A stretch of 64,000 nucleotides of DNA from Aquitalea denitrificans (GTDB lineage Bacteria; Pseudomonadota; Gammaproteobacteria; Burkholderiales; Chromobacteriaceae), in contig NZ_CP047241.1 of NCBI RefSeq assembly GCF_009856625.1, positions 3,844,001-3,908,000 on the forward strand, given 5' to 3'. Position 1 is the first letter of the stretch. Each line of letters begins with the position of its first letter. A program made the translations under genes and the position numbers. This document shows, piece after piece, positions 52,698-61,031 of this stretch. Below the pieces are notes generated by a model, which was given only the letters and a program-made list of their open reading frames with translations, did not search any database and was not told the origin of the DNA.

Positions 52698-54173
52698 ATG
52701 AAATATGCCGACCTGCGGGACTTTGTTGCTCAATTGGAACAGCAAGGTGAATTGAAAAGAATCGATGTACCGGTGTCTCCTTATCTGGAAATGACCGAGA
52801 TCGGCGACCGGGTGCTGAAGGCTGCTGGCCCGGCTCTGCTGTTCACGCACCCCCGGCAAGATACCCAGTCATACAGCATGCCGGTACTGGCCAATCTGTT
52901 TGGCACACCCAAGCGGGTAGCCATGGGAATGGGGGCCAGCGATGTTATGCAACTGCGGGAAATCGGCAAGACGCTCGCCTATCTGAAAGAGCCGGAACCG
53001 CCCAAGGGCTTGCGTGAAGCCTGGGACAAGCTGCCCTTGCTCAAGCAGGTGTTGTCCATGGCACCCAAGGTGGTCAGCAAGGCGCCATGTCAGCAGATTG
53101 TGTGGGAGGGTGACGAGGTGGACTTGTCGCGCCTGCCCATCCAGCATTGCTGGCCGGGCGATGTGGCGCCGCTGATTACCTGGGGCCTGACGGTAACCCG
53201 CGGCCCAAACAAGAAACGACAGAACCTGGGCATCTACCGCCAGCAGGTCATCGGCAAAAACCGCGTCATCATGCGCTGGTTGGCGCATCGTGGCGGCGCG
53301 CTGGATTATCGTGAATTCCGCCAGCAGAACCCGGACCAGCCCTATCCGGTGGCCGTGGTGCTGGGCTGCGATCCGGCGACCATTCTGGGCGCAGTCACTC
53401 CGGTGCCGGATACCTTGTCCGAATACCAGTTTGCCGGCTTGCTGCGCGGCAGCCGTACCGAGCTGGTGAAATGCATCGGCTCTGACCTGCAAGTGCCGGC
53501 ACGGGCCGAGATTGTTCTGGAAGGCCATATCCATCCCGATGACATGGCACTGGAAGGCCCGTATGGCGACCATACCGGCTATTACAACGAGCAGGATCAC
53601 TTCCCGGTATTCACCATCGACCGCATCACCATGCGTGAGAATCCGATCTATCACAGTACCTATACCGGCAAACCACCGGACGAGCCTGCGGTGCTGGGCG
53701 TGGCACTGAACGAAGTATTTGTACCCATTCTGCAAAAGCAGTTTCCGGAGATCGTCGACTTCTATCTGCCGCCGGAAGGCTGCAGTTATCGCATGGCGGT
53801 AATCAGTATCAAGAAGCAATATCCTGGCCACGCCAAGCGGGTGATGATGGGTTGCTGGAGCTTCCTGCGCCAGTTCATGTACACCAAGTTCATCATCGTG
53901 GTGGACGATGACGTGGACTGCCGCGACTGGAAGGAAGTGATGTGGGCCATTACCACCCGCATGGATCCGGTACGCGATACCACTCTGATCGAGCATACCC
54001 CGATTGATTATCTCGACTTTGCCAGCCCGGTTTCCGGTCTGGGCGGCAAGATGGGGCTGGATGCCACCAACAAGATGCCGGGCGAAACCAATCGCGAATG
54101 GGGTGTCCCCATCGTAATGGATGATGCCGTCAAGACCAGGGTGGATGCCCTGTGGGCGCAACTCGGACTGTAA
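52698..54173 (+). CDS. ubiD: 4-hydroxy-3-polyprenylbenzoate decarboxylase UbiD
   Basis: Prenyl-FMN-dependent decarboxylase of ubiquinone synthesis. At 491 aa it has the full length of E. coli UbiD. Motifs: MKYADLRDFVAQLEQQGELKRI at the start, AHRGGALDYREFRQ in the cofactor region, ALEGPYGDHTGYYNEQDHFPVF with the catalytic Glu/Arg surroundings, and FIIVVDDDVDCRDWKEVMWAITTRMDPVRD near the end. The flavin prenyltransferase ubiX is not in this window. ATG 52698 has no strong ribosome site but fits the family start. Confidence 0.95.
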   Translation: MKYADLRDFVAQLEQQGELKRIDVPVSPYLEMTEIGDRVLKAAGPALLFTHPRQDTQSYSMPVLANLFGTPKRVAMGMGASDVMQLREIGKTLAYLKEPEPPKGLREAWDKLPLLKQVLSMAPKVVSKAPCQQIVWEGDEVDLSRLPIQHCWPGDVAPLITWGLTVTRGPNKKRQNLGIYRQQVIGKNRVIMRWLAHRGGALDYREFRQQNPDQPYPVAVVLGCDPATILGAVTPVPDTLSEYQFAGLLRGSRTELVKCIGSDLQVPARAEIVLEGHIHPDDMALEGPYGDHTGYYNEQDHFPVFTIDRITMRENPIYHSTYTGKPPDEPAVLGVALNEVFVPILQKQFPEIVDFYLPPEGCSYRMAVISIKKQYPGHAKRVMMGCWSFLRQFMYTKFIIVVDDDVDCRDWKEVMWAITTRMDPVRDTTLIEHTPIDYLDFASPVSGLGGKMGLDATNKMPGETNREWGVPIVMDDAVKTRVDALWAQLGL

Positions 54174-54181
54174 GTGACCTT

Positions 54182-54211
54182 GCCGGGCCGGCTATTTTCC
54201 TGCCGGCCGGC
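54182..54211. other. GC-rich hairpin between ubiD and yggL
   Basis: GCCGGGCCGGC and GCCGGCCGGC pair with one bulge around a TATTTTCCT loop, directly after ubiD. No T-run follows, so it is either a weak or Rho-assisted terminator or an mRNA 3' end stabiliser. Confidence 0.4.
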
Positions 54212-54255
54212 AATGCCTGTTATCATCGCGGCGTCAATTCGTATCTGGAGCATTC

Positions 54256-54615
54256 ATGTCTGATCTGCACAACCCCAATTCCACCCAGCGCCTGAAGCGC
54301 CTGAACCATCGCCAACGCAAGAAAATGCGCGTGGGTGAATACCGCGAGCTTGGCTTCCACTTGATTGCCACCGTTGCAGCCGATGTCAATACCGACAGCC
54401 TGCTGGATGACTGGCTGAACTGCATTGATGAAGCAGCCATCAGCTTTGGCGGCCATTTCGATGGCAAGAGCCGCCTGGAAGGCGTGGTATTCCCGGTGGG
54501 CGAAGTAGCCATTACCGAAGAAATCCGCGCCAAACTGGTAGCCTGGCTGCAAGCACGCAGTGAAGTTTCCGATGTTGAAGCGGGTGATCTGATCGATTTG
54601 TGGCACTCGGTGTAA
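54256..54615 (+). CDS. yggL: YggL-family (DUF469) protein
   Basis: A 119-aa protein with the basic N-terminal RLKRLNHRQRKKMRVGEYRELGF, the block VNTDSLLDDWLNCIDEAAISFGGHFDGKSRLEGVVF and the C-terminal DVEAGDLIDLWHS, all of DUF469. YggL associates with the 50S ribosomal subunit in E. coli. Single gene with its own terminator 25 bp downstream. Confidence 0.9.
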   Translation: MSDLHNPNSTQRLKRLNHRQRKKMRVGEYRELGFHLIATVAADVNTDSLLDDWLNCIDEAAISFGGHFDGKSRLEGVVFPVGEVAITEEIRAKLVAWLQARSEVSDVEAGDLIDLWHSV

Positions 54616-54639
54616 TTTCGCTGCCACCCTATAGAAAAG

Positions 54640-54664
54640 AACCGGCTTAAAGGCCGGTTTTTTT
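54640..54664. terminator. Bidirectional terminator after yggL
   Basis: ACCGGC / GCCGGT core, extended by one more pair, with a TTAAAG loop and seven T on the plus strand; a shorter T-run (TTCTTTTCT) follows on the minus strand, where the SanA-like gene ends 27 bp away. Confidence 0.85.
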
Positions 54665-54690
54665 CATTGCAGCGCACTTTTATCGCTGGC

Positions 54691-55290
54691 TCAGGACAGC
54701 TTGCGAAATACCCGGTAACCGACATATAACCAGGTCTCTCTGGCGAGAAATTTTATCTTGTTACTCCAGCTGACATAACGACTGGACTGGGTAGGTGCCG
54801 GTGCAGCGGCCAAGCCCAGATCATGCGCCATCAACACCGCACGGCGCATGTGCAGCGGGTCGCTGACCAGCAAAAAAGAATGTATCCCGAAAGGACCTGC
54901 CAGCTTGCCGGCATTTTCCAGGTTCTGCCATGTAGTACGGGATTCGTTTTCCACCAGCATGGCCGTCATCGGTACACCCTGGCGCAAGGCGAACTCGCGC
55001 CCGACATCAGCCTCGGTTGGATAGCCCGGTTCTGGCGTGCCACCGGTAAATACGATCCAGCGCACCCGCCCTTGCTTGTAGAGGGTAACCGCATGGTTGA
55101 TGCGTTCGCGCAGCACCGGTGAGGGTTTGCTACCCCAGGCAGCGGCACCCAGTACCAGCGCGGCATCGGCAGGCGTGCTGGCCGGCTCGTCTGCATAATG
55201 CACAATGGTCCAGGCCATGTAGCCAAAGCCGAGCAATACCATCAGCACGGCCAGCAGGAAACCTTTGAGCATCAGACGCAGATAAAGCAT
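54691..55290 (-). CDS. SanA/YdcF-type (DUF218) membrane-anchored protein
   Basis: A 199-aa protein with one N-terminal helix (LMLKGFLLAVLMVLLGFGYMAWTIVHY) and a DUF218 domain on the periplasmic side: PADAALVLGAAAWGSKPSPVLRERINHAVTLYKQGRVRWIVFTGG, ESRTTWQNLENA and LLVSDPLHMRRAVLMAHDLGL. SanA/ElyC-type proteins affect envelope permeability and peptidoglycan or enterobacterial common antigen precursor balance. ATG 55290 is chosen as it precedes the helix; 55272 is a shorter option and a GTG at 55374 a longer one; no ribosome site decides. Confidence 0.82.
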   Translation of the reverse strand: MLYLRLMLKGFLLAVLMVLLGFGYMAWTIVHYADEPASTPADAALVLGAAAWGSKPSPVLRERINHAVTLYKQGRVRWIVFTGGTPEPGYPTEADVGREFALRQGVPMTAMLVENESRTTWQNLENAGKLAGPFGIHSFLLVSDPLHMRRAVLMAHDLGLAAAPAPTQSSRYVSWSNKIKFLARETWLYVGYRVFRKLS

Positions 55291-55422
55291 GAAGCAATGG
55301 CCAATGGCAGCAGGAAGAGGAAAGACCCGATTGTAACCCTGTTGACGGACAGATGGCAGCCACTGACGGTTCACCCTGCTGGCATGACTGGTAGTCGGTC
55401 GAGCAAGAAATCGGCAGCTAGA

Positions 55423-55662
55423 TTACTTTTCCAGATCCCAGATTGCCGCCTGCAGTGACTCCATGCGCTGACTGAGTGCCTGCTGTGCATCTTCCAGCGC
55501 CTGGTTATAAATCTGCCGGCCAATCTGCGCCGCCACAAAGTCGAGCAGGAACTGGGCGTCGAATGCGCCCACCTCCACCTGCAATTCACGGGACAGGTAT
55601 TGCTGCACGGCAGGTGCCAGTTGTTGCAATTGTGGCTGGCTGAGCATGGACTGAGTGGGCAT
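55423..55662 (-). CDS. DUF2164 family protein
   Basis: A 79-aa protein carrying the DUF2164 core: QYLSRELQVEVGAFDAQFLLDFVAAQIGRQIYNQALEDAQQAL, then SLQAAIWDLEK at the C-terminus. Function unknown; the family is widespread in proteobacteria as a stand-alone small protein. ATG 55662 (MPTQSMLSQ) is taken as the start; ATG 55647 is an alternative. It lies 73 bp downstream of an unknown gene on the same strand. Confidence 0.8.
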   Translation of the reverse strand: MPTQSMLSQPQLQQLAPAVQQYLSRELQVEVGAFDAQFLLDFVAAQIGRQIYNQALEDAQQALSQRMESLQAAIWDLEK

Positions 55663-55735
55663 GGCAGGGCTTTCGCGCGAATTGAGCCCGGCATTGTGCC
55701 TTGTCGCCAGCGTGCTGCAAAGCCGCTTTCGGCGA

Positions 55736-56092
55736 CTAACGCAACAGGGCGCGCCCGATATCCACCAGCCCCTGCAGCAGGTGCTGGCCAGTGCGCTGCT
55801 GCAATTTTTGTCCGGTCTGGTACAGCAGGCATGGGTCGTGAGGGGGCAAGGGCAACTGGCGGCACAGCACCAACTGGGTCTGCGCATTGCCATGCAGCAA
55901 GGTAATGGCATCGGCCCCGGCGCGCCGGCTCAGCCGGCTCAGCTTGTCCGGTATGGCCGCCTGGCTGCACAGCACATGGCCGGAGTGAAAGACGGCCGAA
56001 CGCAGTACTTCCTGTTGGCTGCGGCCATGCTCGGCAAGGCAGCTCAGCCAGCGCGGGCTGTTTTCCAGCCACCAGATCAGTGCCTGTATCAT
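55736..56092 (-). CDS. Protein of unknown function (118 aa) behind a palindromic operator
   Basis: I do not recognise the family. ATG 56092 (MIQALIWWLENSPRWLSCL) has GGAG 7 bp upstream, which favours this frame over the overlapping open frames on both strands. The N-terminus is amphipathic and Trp-rich, the rest mixed, with Cys in SCLAEH, VLCSQ, VLCRQ and PCLLY; no signal peptide or clear membrane helix. A 17-bp palindrome lies 11 bp upstream, so expression is probably repressor-controlled, perhaps by its own product. The DUF2164 gene follows on the same strand and could be co-transcribed. Confidence 0.55.
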   Translation of the reverse strand: MIQALIWWLENSPRWLSCLAEHGRSQQEVLRSAVFHSGHVLCSQAAIPDKLSRLSRRAGADAITLLHGNAQTQLVLCRQLPLPPHDPCLLYQTGQKLQQRTGQHLLQGLVDIGRALLR

Positions 56093-56103
56093 GATCAAGC
56101 TCC

Positions 56104-56120
56104 ATTGTGCATTGCACAAT
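56104..56120. promoter_or_regulatory. 17-bp palindrome, probable operator
   Basis: ATTGTGCATTGCACAAT: two perfect 8-bp arms around one central base, 11 bp upstream of the 118-aa ORF. A dimeric repressor such as a GntR, MarR or TetR type would fit. No T-run follows, so it is not a terminator. Confidence 0.6.
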
Positions 56121-56154
56121 AAGCTTATACATCCAGTCCCTGACTGGCACAAGC

Positions 56155-56187
56155 AATAAAAAAATGGCCGGGTAAGCTACCCGGCCA
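56155..56187 (-). terminator. Terminator after aspA
   Basis: TGGCCGGGTA / TACCCGGCCA, a 10-bp perfect stem with an AGC loop, followed on the minus strand by TTTTTTTATT, about 45 bp after the aspA stop. Confidence 0.9.
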
Positions 56188-56232
56188 ACACAGGAAAGTC
56201 GGTACCGGACAAGTACCGACAGCAGAACACGG

Positions 56233-57633
56233 TTATGACAGCCAGCGTGGCTGTGTCAAAGCTTCGGGCAGCAGGGCTTCGTCCAGCTGGGCACGCTGCA
56301 TCAGCCCGCGCTCCAGCACGATATCGTAGACACTGCCGCCCGTGGCATGTGCCTCCGCTGCCACAGCAGTGGCGGCGGCGTAGCCGATGATGGGGTTGAG
56401 TGCGGTCACCAGACCGATGGAATTGAGTACGTCGCTACGCAACTTGGCTTCATTGGCTGTGATGCCTTTGACGCAATGCTCGGTCAGCGTGCTGCAGGCG
56501 TTGGCCAGATGACGCACGCTGCGGAACATGCTGTAGGCAATCACTGGTTCGAAGGCATTGAGCTGCAGCTGGCCGCCCTCGGCAGCCATGGTGATGGTCA
56601 TGTCGTTGCCGATCACCTCGAAAGCTACCTGGTTAACCACTTCCGGAATCACCGGATTGACCTTGCCCGGCATGATGGATGAGCCAGCCTGACGGGCCGG
56701 CAGATTGATGTCGCCAATGCCGGCGCGCGGACCGGATGACAGTAGTCGCAGATCGTTGCAGGTTTTGGACAGTTTGACTGCCACGCGTTTGAGCACGCCG
56801 GACAGCTGCACGAATGCACCACAATCCTGGGTGGCTTCGATCAGGTTGGGTGCCGTCATCAGCTTGAGGCCGGTCAGTTCCGAAAGGTGTAGACACACCA
56901 GCCGTGCATAGTCCGGGTGAGCGGTAATGCCGGTGCCGATGGCGGTGGCACCCAGATTGATTTCCAGCATCAGGGCGCGGGCCTCGCTCAGGCGCTGTTC
57001 GTCCTCGCCCAGCATCACCGCATAGGTCTGGAATTCCTGACCCAGCGTCATCGGCACGGCATCCTGCAACTGGGTACGGCCCATCTTCAGTACGTTCTTG
57101 AATTCTTCTGCCTTGGCCGCAAATGCCTCCCGCAACACGAACATGGTGCGCTGCAGGCGCAGCACGCCCCAGTAGGTGGCCAGGCGCAAGGCGGTAGGGT
57201 ACACGTCGTTGGTGCTCTGCCCCATGTTGACGTGTTCATTGGGATGCAGCTTGTCGTACTCGCCCTTGGCGTGGCCGAGGATTTCCAGTGCACGGTTGGC
57301 GATGACTTCGTTGGCATTCATATTGGTGGACGTACCAGCACCACCCTGAATCACATCCACCACGAACTGGTCGTGCAACTTGCCATCCACCAGCTCGTCG
57401 CAAGCATCGACAATAGCCTGGGCACGCACATCATCCAAGAGACCAAGATCACGGTTAGCCTGGGCAGCCGCTTTCTTGATCTGCGCCAGGGCGATGATCA
57501 GGTCGCCATAGCTGGAGATGGTTTGGCCGGTGATGGGAAAGTTCTCCACTGCCCGCAGGGTGTGGACACCCCAGTATGCCGCAGCCGGGACGGCGCGATC
57601 GCCAAGCAGGTCGTGTTCGATACGGGTGGACAT
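56233..57633 (-). CDS. aspA: Aspartate ammonia-lyase (aspartase)
   Basis: Converts L-aspartate to fumarate and ammonia. The 466-aa protein has the fumarase/aspartase superfamily signature GSSIMPGKVNP (about 315-325), with the catalytic Ser loop, plus GTSTNMNANEVIANRALEILG, NMGQSTNDVYPTALRLA and GRTQLQDAVPMTLGQEF. The wording DVIQGGAGTSTNMN and HPNEHVN favours aspartase over class-II fumarase (fumC). Start ATG 57633 has AAGG 10 bp upstream. It is flanked by a terminator on one side and a 281-bp gap with a palindrome on the other. It feeds the TCA cycle together with gabTD-derived succinate. Confidence 0.92.
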   Translation of the reverse strand: MSTRIEHDLLGDRAVPAAAYWGVHTLRAVENFPITGQTISSYGDLIIALAQIKKAAAQANRDLGLLDDVRAQAIVDACDELVDGKLHDQFVVDVIQGGAGTSTNMNANEVIANRALEILGHAKGEYDKLHPNEHVNMGQSTNDVYPTALRLATYWGVLRLQRTMFVLREAFAAKAEEFKNVLKMGRTQLQDAVPMTLGQEFQTYAVMLGEDEQRLSEARALMLEINLGATAIGTGITAHPDYARLVCLHLSELTGLKLMTAPNLIEATQDCGAFVQLSGVLKRVAVKLSKTCNDLRLLSSGPRAGIGDINLPARQAGSSIMPGKVNPVIPEVVNQVAFEVIGNDMTITMAAEGGQLQLNAFEPVIAYSMFRSVRHLANACSTLTEHCVKGITANEAKLRSDVLNSIGLVTALNPIIGYAAATAVAAEAHATGGSVYDIVLERGLMQRAQLDEALLPEALTQPRWLS

Positions 57634-57734
57634 GCAGCAAGCCTTTGTCAGTAGTCCCCGCCCATGCGGAGTGATGGGGGCAGACTGTAGGCCGGCAGGA
57701 GGTGGCTTGGCTAATTCCGATTCGCAATCACATC

Positions 57735-57749
57735 ATGCAAATTTTGCAT
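57735..57749. promoter_or_regulatory. Palindrome upstream of aspA, possible LysR-type or other operator
   Basis: ATGCAAATTTTGCAT: perfect 7-bp arms around one base, containing the T-N11-A pattern of LysR regulators, about 100 bp before the aspA start. The rest of the 281-bp gap to the phosphatase gene shows no ORF. Confidence 0.4.
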
Positions 57750-57914
57750 AACCATGAAAGTACCTGGTTTTCTGAACACAGGGATGACGCTAGCCTGGCT
57801 GTCCAAGCGGCACTGGCATGCAGGATGAGCCAGTTGAAACCGTGGGGACTGGCCTGGATATCAGCTCATCGATTGCGGCAGCATCCGCAGCACTGCCGCC
57901 AACCACGCCTGGAC

Positions 57915-58685
57915 TCAGAATGGAGAATGCAGGTAGCTCAGATCCCCCGCCTTGAGTAGGTGATACTGCCCCTTCTGATAGCGCAACACCGTGATACTGC
58001 TATTGGGAATATCCACTCCCTTGGCCTGCCCTGCTACCAGCAGGTCCAGAATGGTAAGAATGGCACCACCATGGCTGACAACCAATACTTTGCCACCGCC
58101 AGTCGCCAAGGCCTTGCTTACTACATCTTGCATGCCGGCACGCAGCCGCGACTCGATCTGCGGATAGGTTTCCGCCCAGCCGCGCGGGTCTGCGTCATGA
58201 ATAGCCTGCGCAATGGCCCGGTCACTCATCTTGCTTGTGAACGCGCCCCAGTTTCCCCACTGCGGATCAAAGATCATCCCCTGCTGACGGAATAAAGGCG
58301 TCCACATCTCCACATCTGGTCTGCCTTCAAAGCTGCCGTAACTCCATTCCCGAAAGCGCTCATCCTCCTGCACCGGCAGCATGCCCTGCTTTCCCTGCGC
58401 CAGCACTATCCTGGCCGTGGCGCGCGCGCGCCCCAGATCGCTGCTATAGACGGCGATGAAGTGGGCAGCGGCCAAGCCCCTGCCAGCCTCTTCAGCCCCC
58501 TTGATACCCTCTACCGTTAACGGAGTATCAGACCAGCCCTGCACCTGACTGGTGGTATTGAACATGGTTTTACCATGACGCAATAAATACACATCCACCA
58601 CCGGGCTGTCGGCCGCAACTGCCAGCTGGCCAGTATGCATGACCAGACAACACACCATCCATTGCACAATTTTGCCGTACTTCAT
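57915..58685 (-). CDS. Secreted histidine phosphatase (phosphoglycerate-mutase-like)
   Basis: A 256-aa protein with an N-terminal signal peptide (IVQWMVCCLVMHTGQLAVAA, cleavage near residue 25), so probably periplasmic. The histidine-phosphatase core has VYLLRHGKTMFNTTSQVQGWSDTPLT with the catalytic RHG, YSSDLGRARATA, FREWSYGSFEG with the acid Glu, and VVSHGGAI with the second His. Close relatives include periplasmic phosphatases of the GpmB/PhoE type. ATG 58685 follows GAGGGGGT. It stands between aspA and the LysR gene on the same strand, but 118 bp and 281 bp gaps suggest separate units. Confidence 0.85.
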   Translation of the reverse strand: MKYGKIVQWMVCCLVMHTGQLAVAADSPVVDVYLLRHGKTMFNTTSQVQGWSDTPLTVEGIKGAEEAGRGLAAAHFIAVYSSDLGRARATARIVLAQGKQGMLPVQEDERFREWSYGSFEGRPDVEMWTPLFRQQGMIFDPQWGNWGAFTSKMSDRAIAQAIHDADPRGWAETYPQIESRLRAGMQDVVSKALATGGGKVLVVSHGGAILTILDLLVAGQAKGVDIPNSSITVLRYQKGQYHLLKAGDLSYLHSPF

Positions 58686-58803
58686 TACTACCCCCTCTGC
58701 CGTGGTGAACCTTAGCGAGAGGCCATGCTAGAAAATCGGCACGCAAGTAACAGCAGGCAATCGTCTACAATTTGCCAAGATTGCTCCGAATCTGACCTGC
58801 TTG

Positions 58804-59715
58804 CTACACCGGTTGTGTACTGGCGACCAGGTAATCCCAGAAAGCATCCAGTTCGGGACGGCTGCGTTTGTTGTCGCGATACAGGCGTACTTCCATGTCC
58901 ACGCTCCAGCCTTGCGCTGCAGCCAATACCAGTTGTTTGGTACGCAGCTCGTTCTGTACCGAGCCGGTAGGTAGAAATGCCACGCCATGTCCTTCCAGCA
59001 CCATGTTTTTCAGCCCCTCCGCCATATCCGTTTCATAACGCAGCGACAGGAAGGTGGGAGCAGGTGCGGCTTCAAGAATCAGGTCGGTCATCAGGCGGAA
59101 GTAGGCATTGCTGGCATAGCCGAGGAAAGGCAGCGGCTGCGCGGCGCTGCCGGGCAAGGCATGGCTAGGGCTGTGGTCAGGATTGCTGCGGACATAGGGA
59201 CGCAATGTTTCCACCCCCAACCTGAGTCCGCTGTAGCGCGGATCGGTCAGTTCCACCGGTTGCTTCGGGTGGTGATAGCACATCAGCAAATCGCAGCCGC
59301 CCTCAACAAATGCCAGCAAGGCATCATGCACATTGCTGGCCTGCAAGCGGCAGGACAGCGGGCCAAAGCCCTGCTCCATCCGGGTGAGCCATTTGGGGAA
59401 GAATGAAAACGACAGGGTATGTGGTACGGCAAGGCTGAGGGTACCTGCCGGCAAGGGCTGCAAGCCGCGCAACTGGGCCCGGGTACTGTTGATCTGTGCC
59501 AGCATCTGCACCGCCTGCTCCCGCAGCAATTCGCCTGCCGCTGTCAGCTTGGTCGGATAAGTGGTGCGATCAATCAGGTCGGCACCAAACCAGCTTTCCA
59601 GCGATTTTATACGCCGTGAAAATGCCGGCTGAGTAAGGTGACGAACCTCGGCGGAACGGGTAAAACTACCGGTATCAGCCAGAACCAGAAAGTCCTCCAG
59701 CCAGCGGGTTTCCAT
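58804..59715 (-). CDS. LysR-family transcriptional regulator, HypT-like
   Basis: A 303-aa LTTR. Residues 1-62 form the winged helix: METRWLEDFLVLADTGSFTRSAEVRHLTQPAFSRRIKSLESWFGADLIDR. The substrate domain follows (about 90-300). METRWLEDFLVLA-x-x-x-SFTRSA plus QPAFSRRI-x-x-LE is the wording of the YjiE/HypT subgroup, which senses hypochlorous acid through Met oxidation. This subgroup is often assigned loosely, so the ligand is not certain. It is divergent from the GGDEF gene with about 150 bp of AT-rich DNA between. Control of aspA, two genes away, is possible through the T-N11-A palindrome but unproven. Confidence 0.88.
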   Translation of the reverse strand: METRWLEDFLVLADTGSFTRSAEVRHLTQPAFSRRIKSLESWFGADLIDRTTYPTKLTAAGELLREQAVQMLAQINSTRAQLRGLQPLPAGTLSLAVPHTLSFSFFPKWLTRMEQGFGPLSCRLQASNVHDALLAFVEGGCDLLMCYHHPKQPVELTDPRYSGLRLGVETLRPYVRSNPDHSPSHALPGSAAQPLPFLGYASNAYFRLMTDLILEAAPAPTFLSLRYETDMAEGLKNMVLEGHGVAFLPTGSVQNELRTKQLVLAAAQGWSVDMEVRLYRDNKRSRPELDAFWDYLVASTQPV

Positions 59716-59869
59716 TCTGATTAACTCCCAAGTCTGTTGCTGTTAATTATTCTTTAAATTCAGCCAACTATTCAGAGCATTCGCAGTCAATTTTGGCAGG
59801 ATTTGATATTTTACAATGTTGCACCGCACATTGCCCCTACAATGCTGCAAACGAAAAACTTGTCCGACA

Positions 59870-61018
59870 ATGAGAATCACACACACTATCTGGCGACGGG
59901 TCCTAGGCCTGTTGCCCGGCGAAATTGCCAGTGATGAAACCAGCTGGCTGATCAGTCCTCATCAACACATGCCCTTGCTGCAGCAACGCCGTGCGCTGAT
60001 GCTGGTTAATCGCGTCCGGCTGTTTGCCCTGTTGTTTGCGGTGCTTACCCCGCTGTGGATCGTGGTAGACGTGCTTGCCCTGCCGGCGGGGTTGTGGGAA
60101 AGGCTGGCTACCCTGCGTCTGCTCTCCACCGTCGCCTTTGCCGCACTGGTGGTGTGGTATCCGCAGGATGGGCGGCTGAAGCCGGCCTATCAGGGCATGG
60201 CCATGCTGTTTGCCATCCCTACCCTGTTCTACATCGGCTCACACATGCTGATGACACAGTACCACCTGGAAGGCGTATCTGCCGCAGTGGGGACCGGCTA
60301 TGCCTTCCTGCCTTTTGTGCTGCTGGCCGCCATTGCCATCTTCCCCCTTACCCTGCTGGAAAGCCTGGCCTTTGCCATGCCGGTGCTGCTGGCTTATGCA
60401 CTGGCCTGGATATTGGACTGGTCGGTTGCCAGTTGGCCATCATTTGGTGGTGAATTCTGGTTGCTGTCGCTGCTGGCGGCGGTTTCATCGCTGGCCAGTA
60501 TCAGCCAGCTGGCCTTTATCATCGCCCTGGTAGGACAGACCATTCGCGACCCGCTCACGGCAGCCTTTTCACGCCGCAGCGGTATCGAAATGCTGGAGCT
60601 GCAACTGGTGAATGCCGAAAGAAACCAGCTGCCACTGGCAATTGCCTTCATCGATCTGGATCACTTCAAGAGCATTAACGATGCCTTTGGTCATGCCGCT
60701 GGCGACAAGACTCTCAAGCAGCTGGTGCAGCAGATCCAGCTGAATATGCGGCGGGGAGACGTACTGGTGCGCTGGGGTGGAGAAGAGTTTCTGCTGCTGA
60801 TGCCCAATACCGACCGGCTTCAGGGTGAGATTGCCTTGGAACGCCTGCGTAACAACGGTCTGGGCCAACGCCCGGACGGTACACCGCTGACCGCCAGCAT
60901 CGGCCTGGCAGAGCGACTGGCCGACAAATGCAATGCGCGCCGCCAGTTGGTGGAGCTGGCCGATGCGCGCATGTATCAGGCCAAACAGCAAGGACGGAAC
61001 CAGGTAATCAGCCGCTAG
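59870..61018 (+). CDS. Membrane-bound diguanylate cyclase (GGDEF)
   Basis: A 382-aa protein with about six N-terminal helices (about 45-210) and a C-terminal GGDEF domain (about 225-382). DPLTAAFSRRSGIEML opens the domain, FIDLDHFKSINDAFGHAAGD holds the metal Asp and Asn, and the active site is GGEEF at residues 303-307. RRGD lies five residues before it, a product-inhibition I-site. All catalytic residues are present, so it should make c-di-GMP. ATG 59870 (MRITHTI) is preferred over 59816 because the latter's residues look non-coding. It converges with the dehydratase gene. Confidence 0.92.
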   Translation: MRITHTIWRRVLGLLPGEIASDETSWLISPHQHMPLLQQRRALMLVNRVRLFALLFAVLTPLWIVVDVLALPAGLWERLATLRLLSTVAFAALVVWYPQDGRLKPAYQGMAMLFAIPTLFYIGSHMLMTQYHLEGVSAAVGTGYAFLPFVLLAAIAIFPLTLLESLAFAMPVLLAYALAWILDWSVASWPSFGGEFWLLSLLAAVSSLASISQLAFIIALVGQTIRDPLTAAFSRRSGIEMLELQLVNAERNQLPLAIAFIDLDHFKSINDAFGHAAGDKTLKQLVQQIQLNMRRGDVLVRWGGEEFLLLMPNTDRLQGEIALERLRNNGLGQRPDGTPLTASIGLAERLADKCNARRQLVELADARMYQAKQQGRNQVISR

Positions 61019-61031
61019 GCAGCCAATCGCT

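Noticed and set aside
55371..56156. Minus-strand 261-codon frame spanning the DUF2164 and 118-aa genes
   Set aside because: Product is Pro/Arg/Cys-rich out-of-frame translation; the DUF2164 core is in another frame and clearly real.
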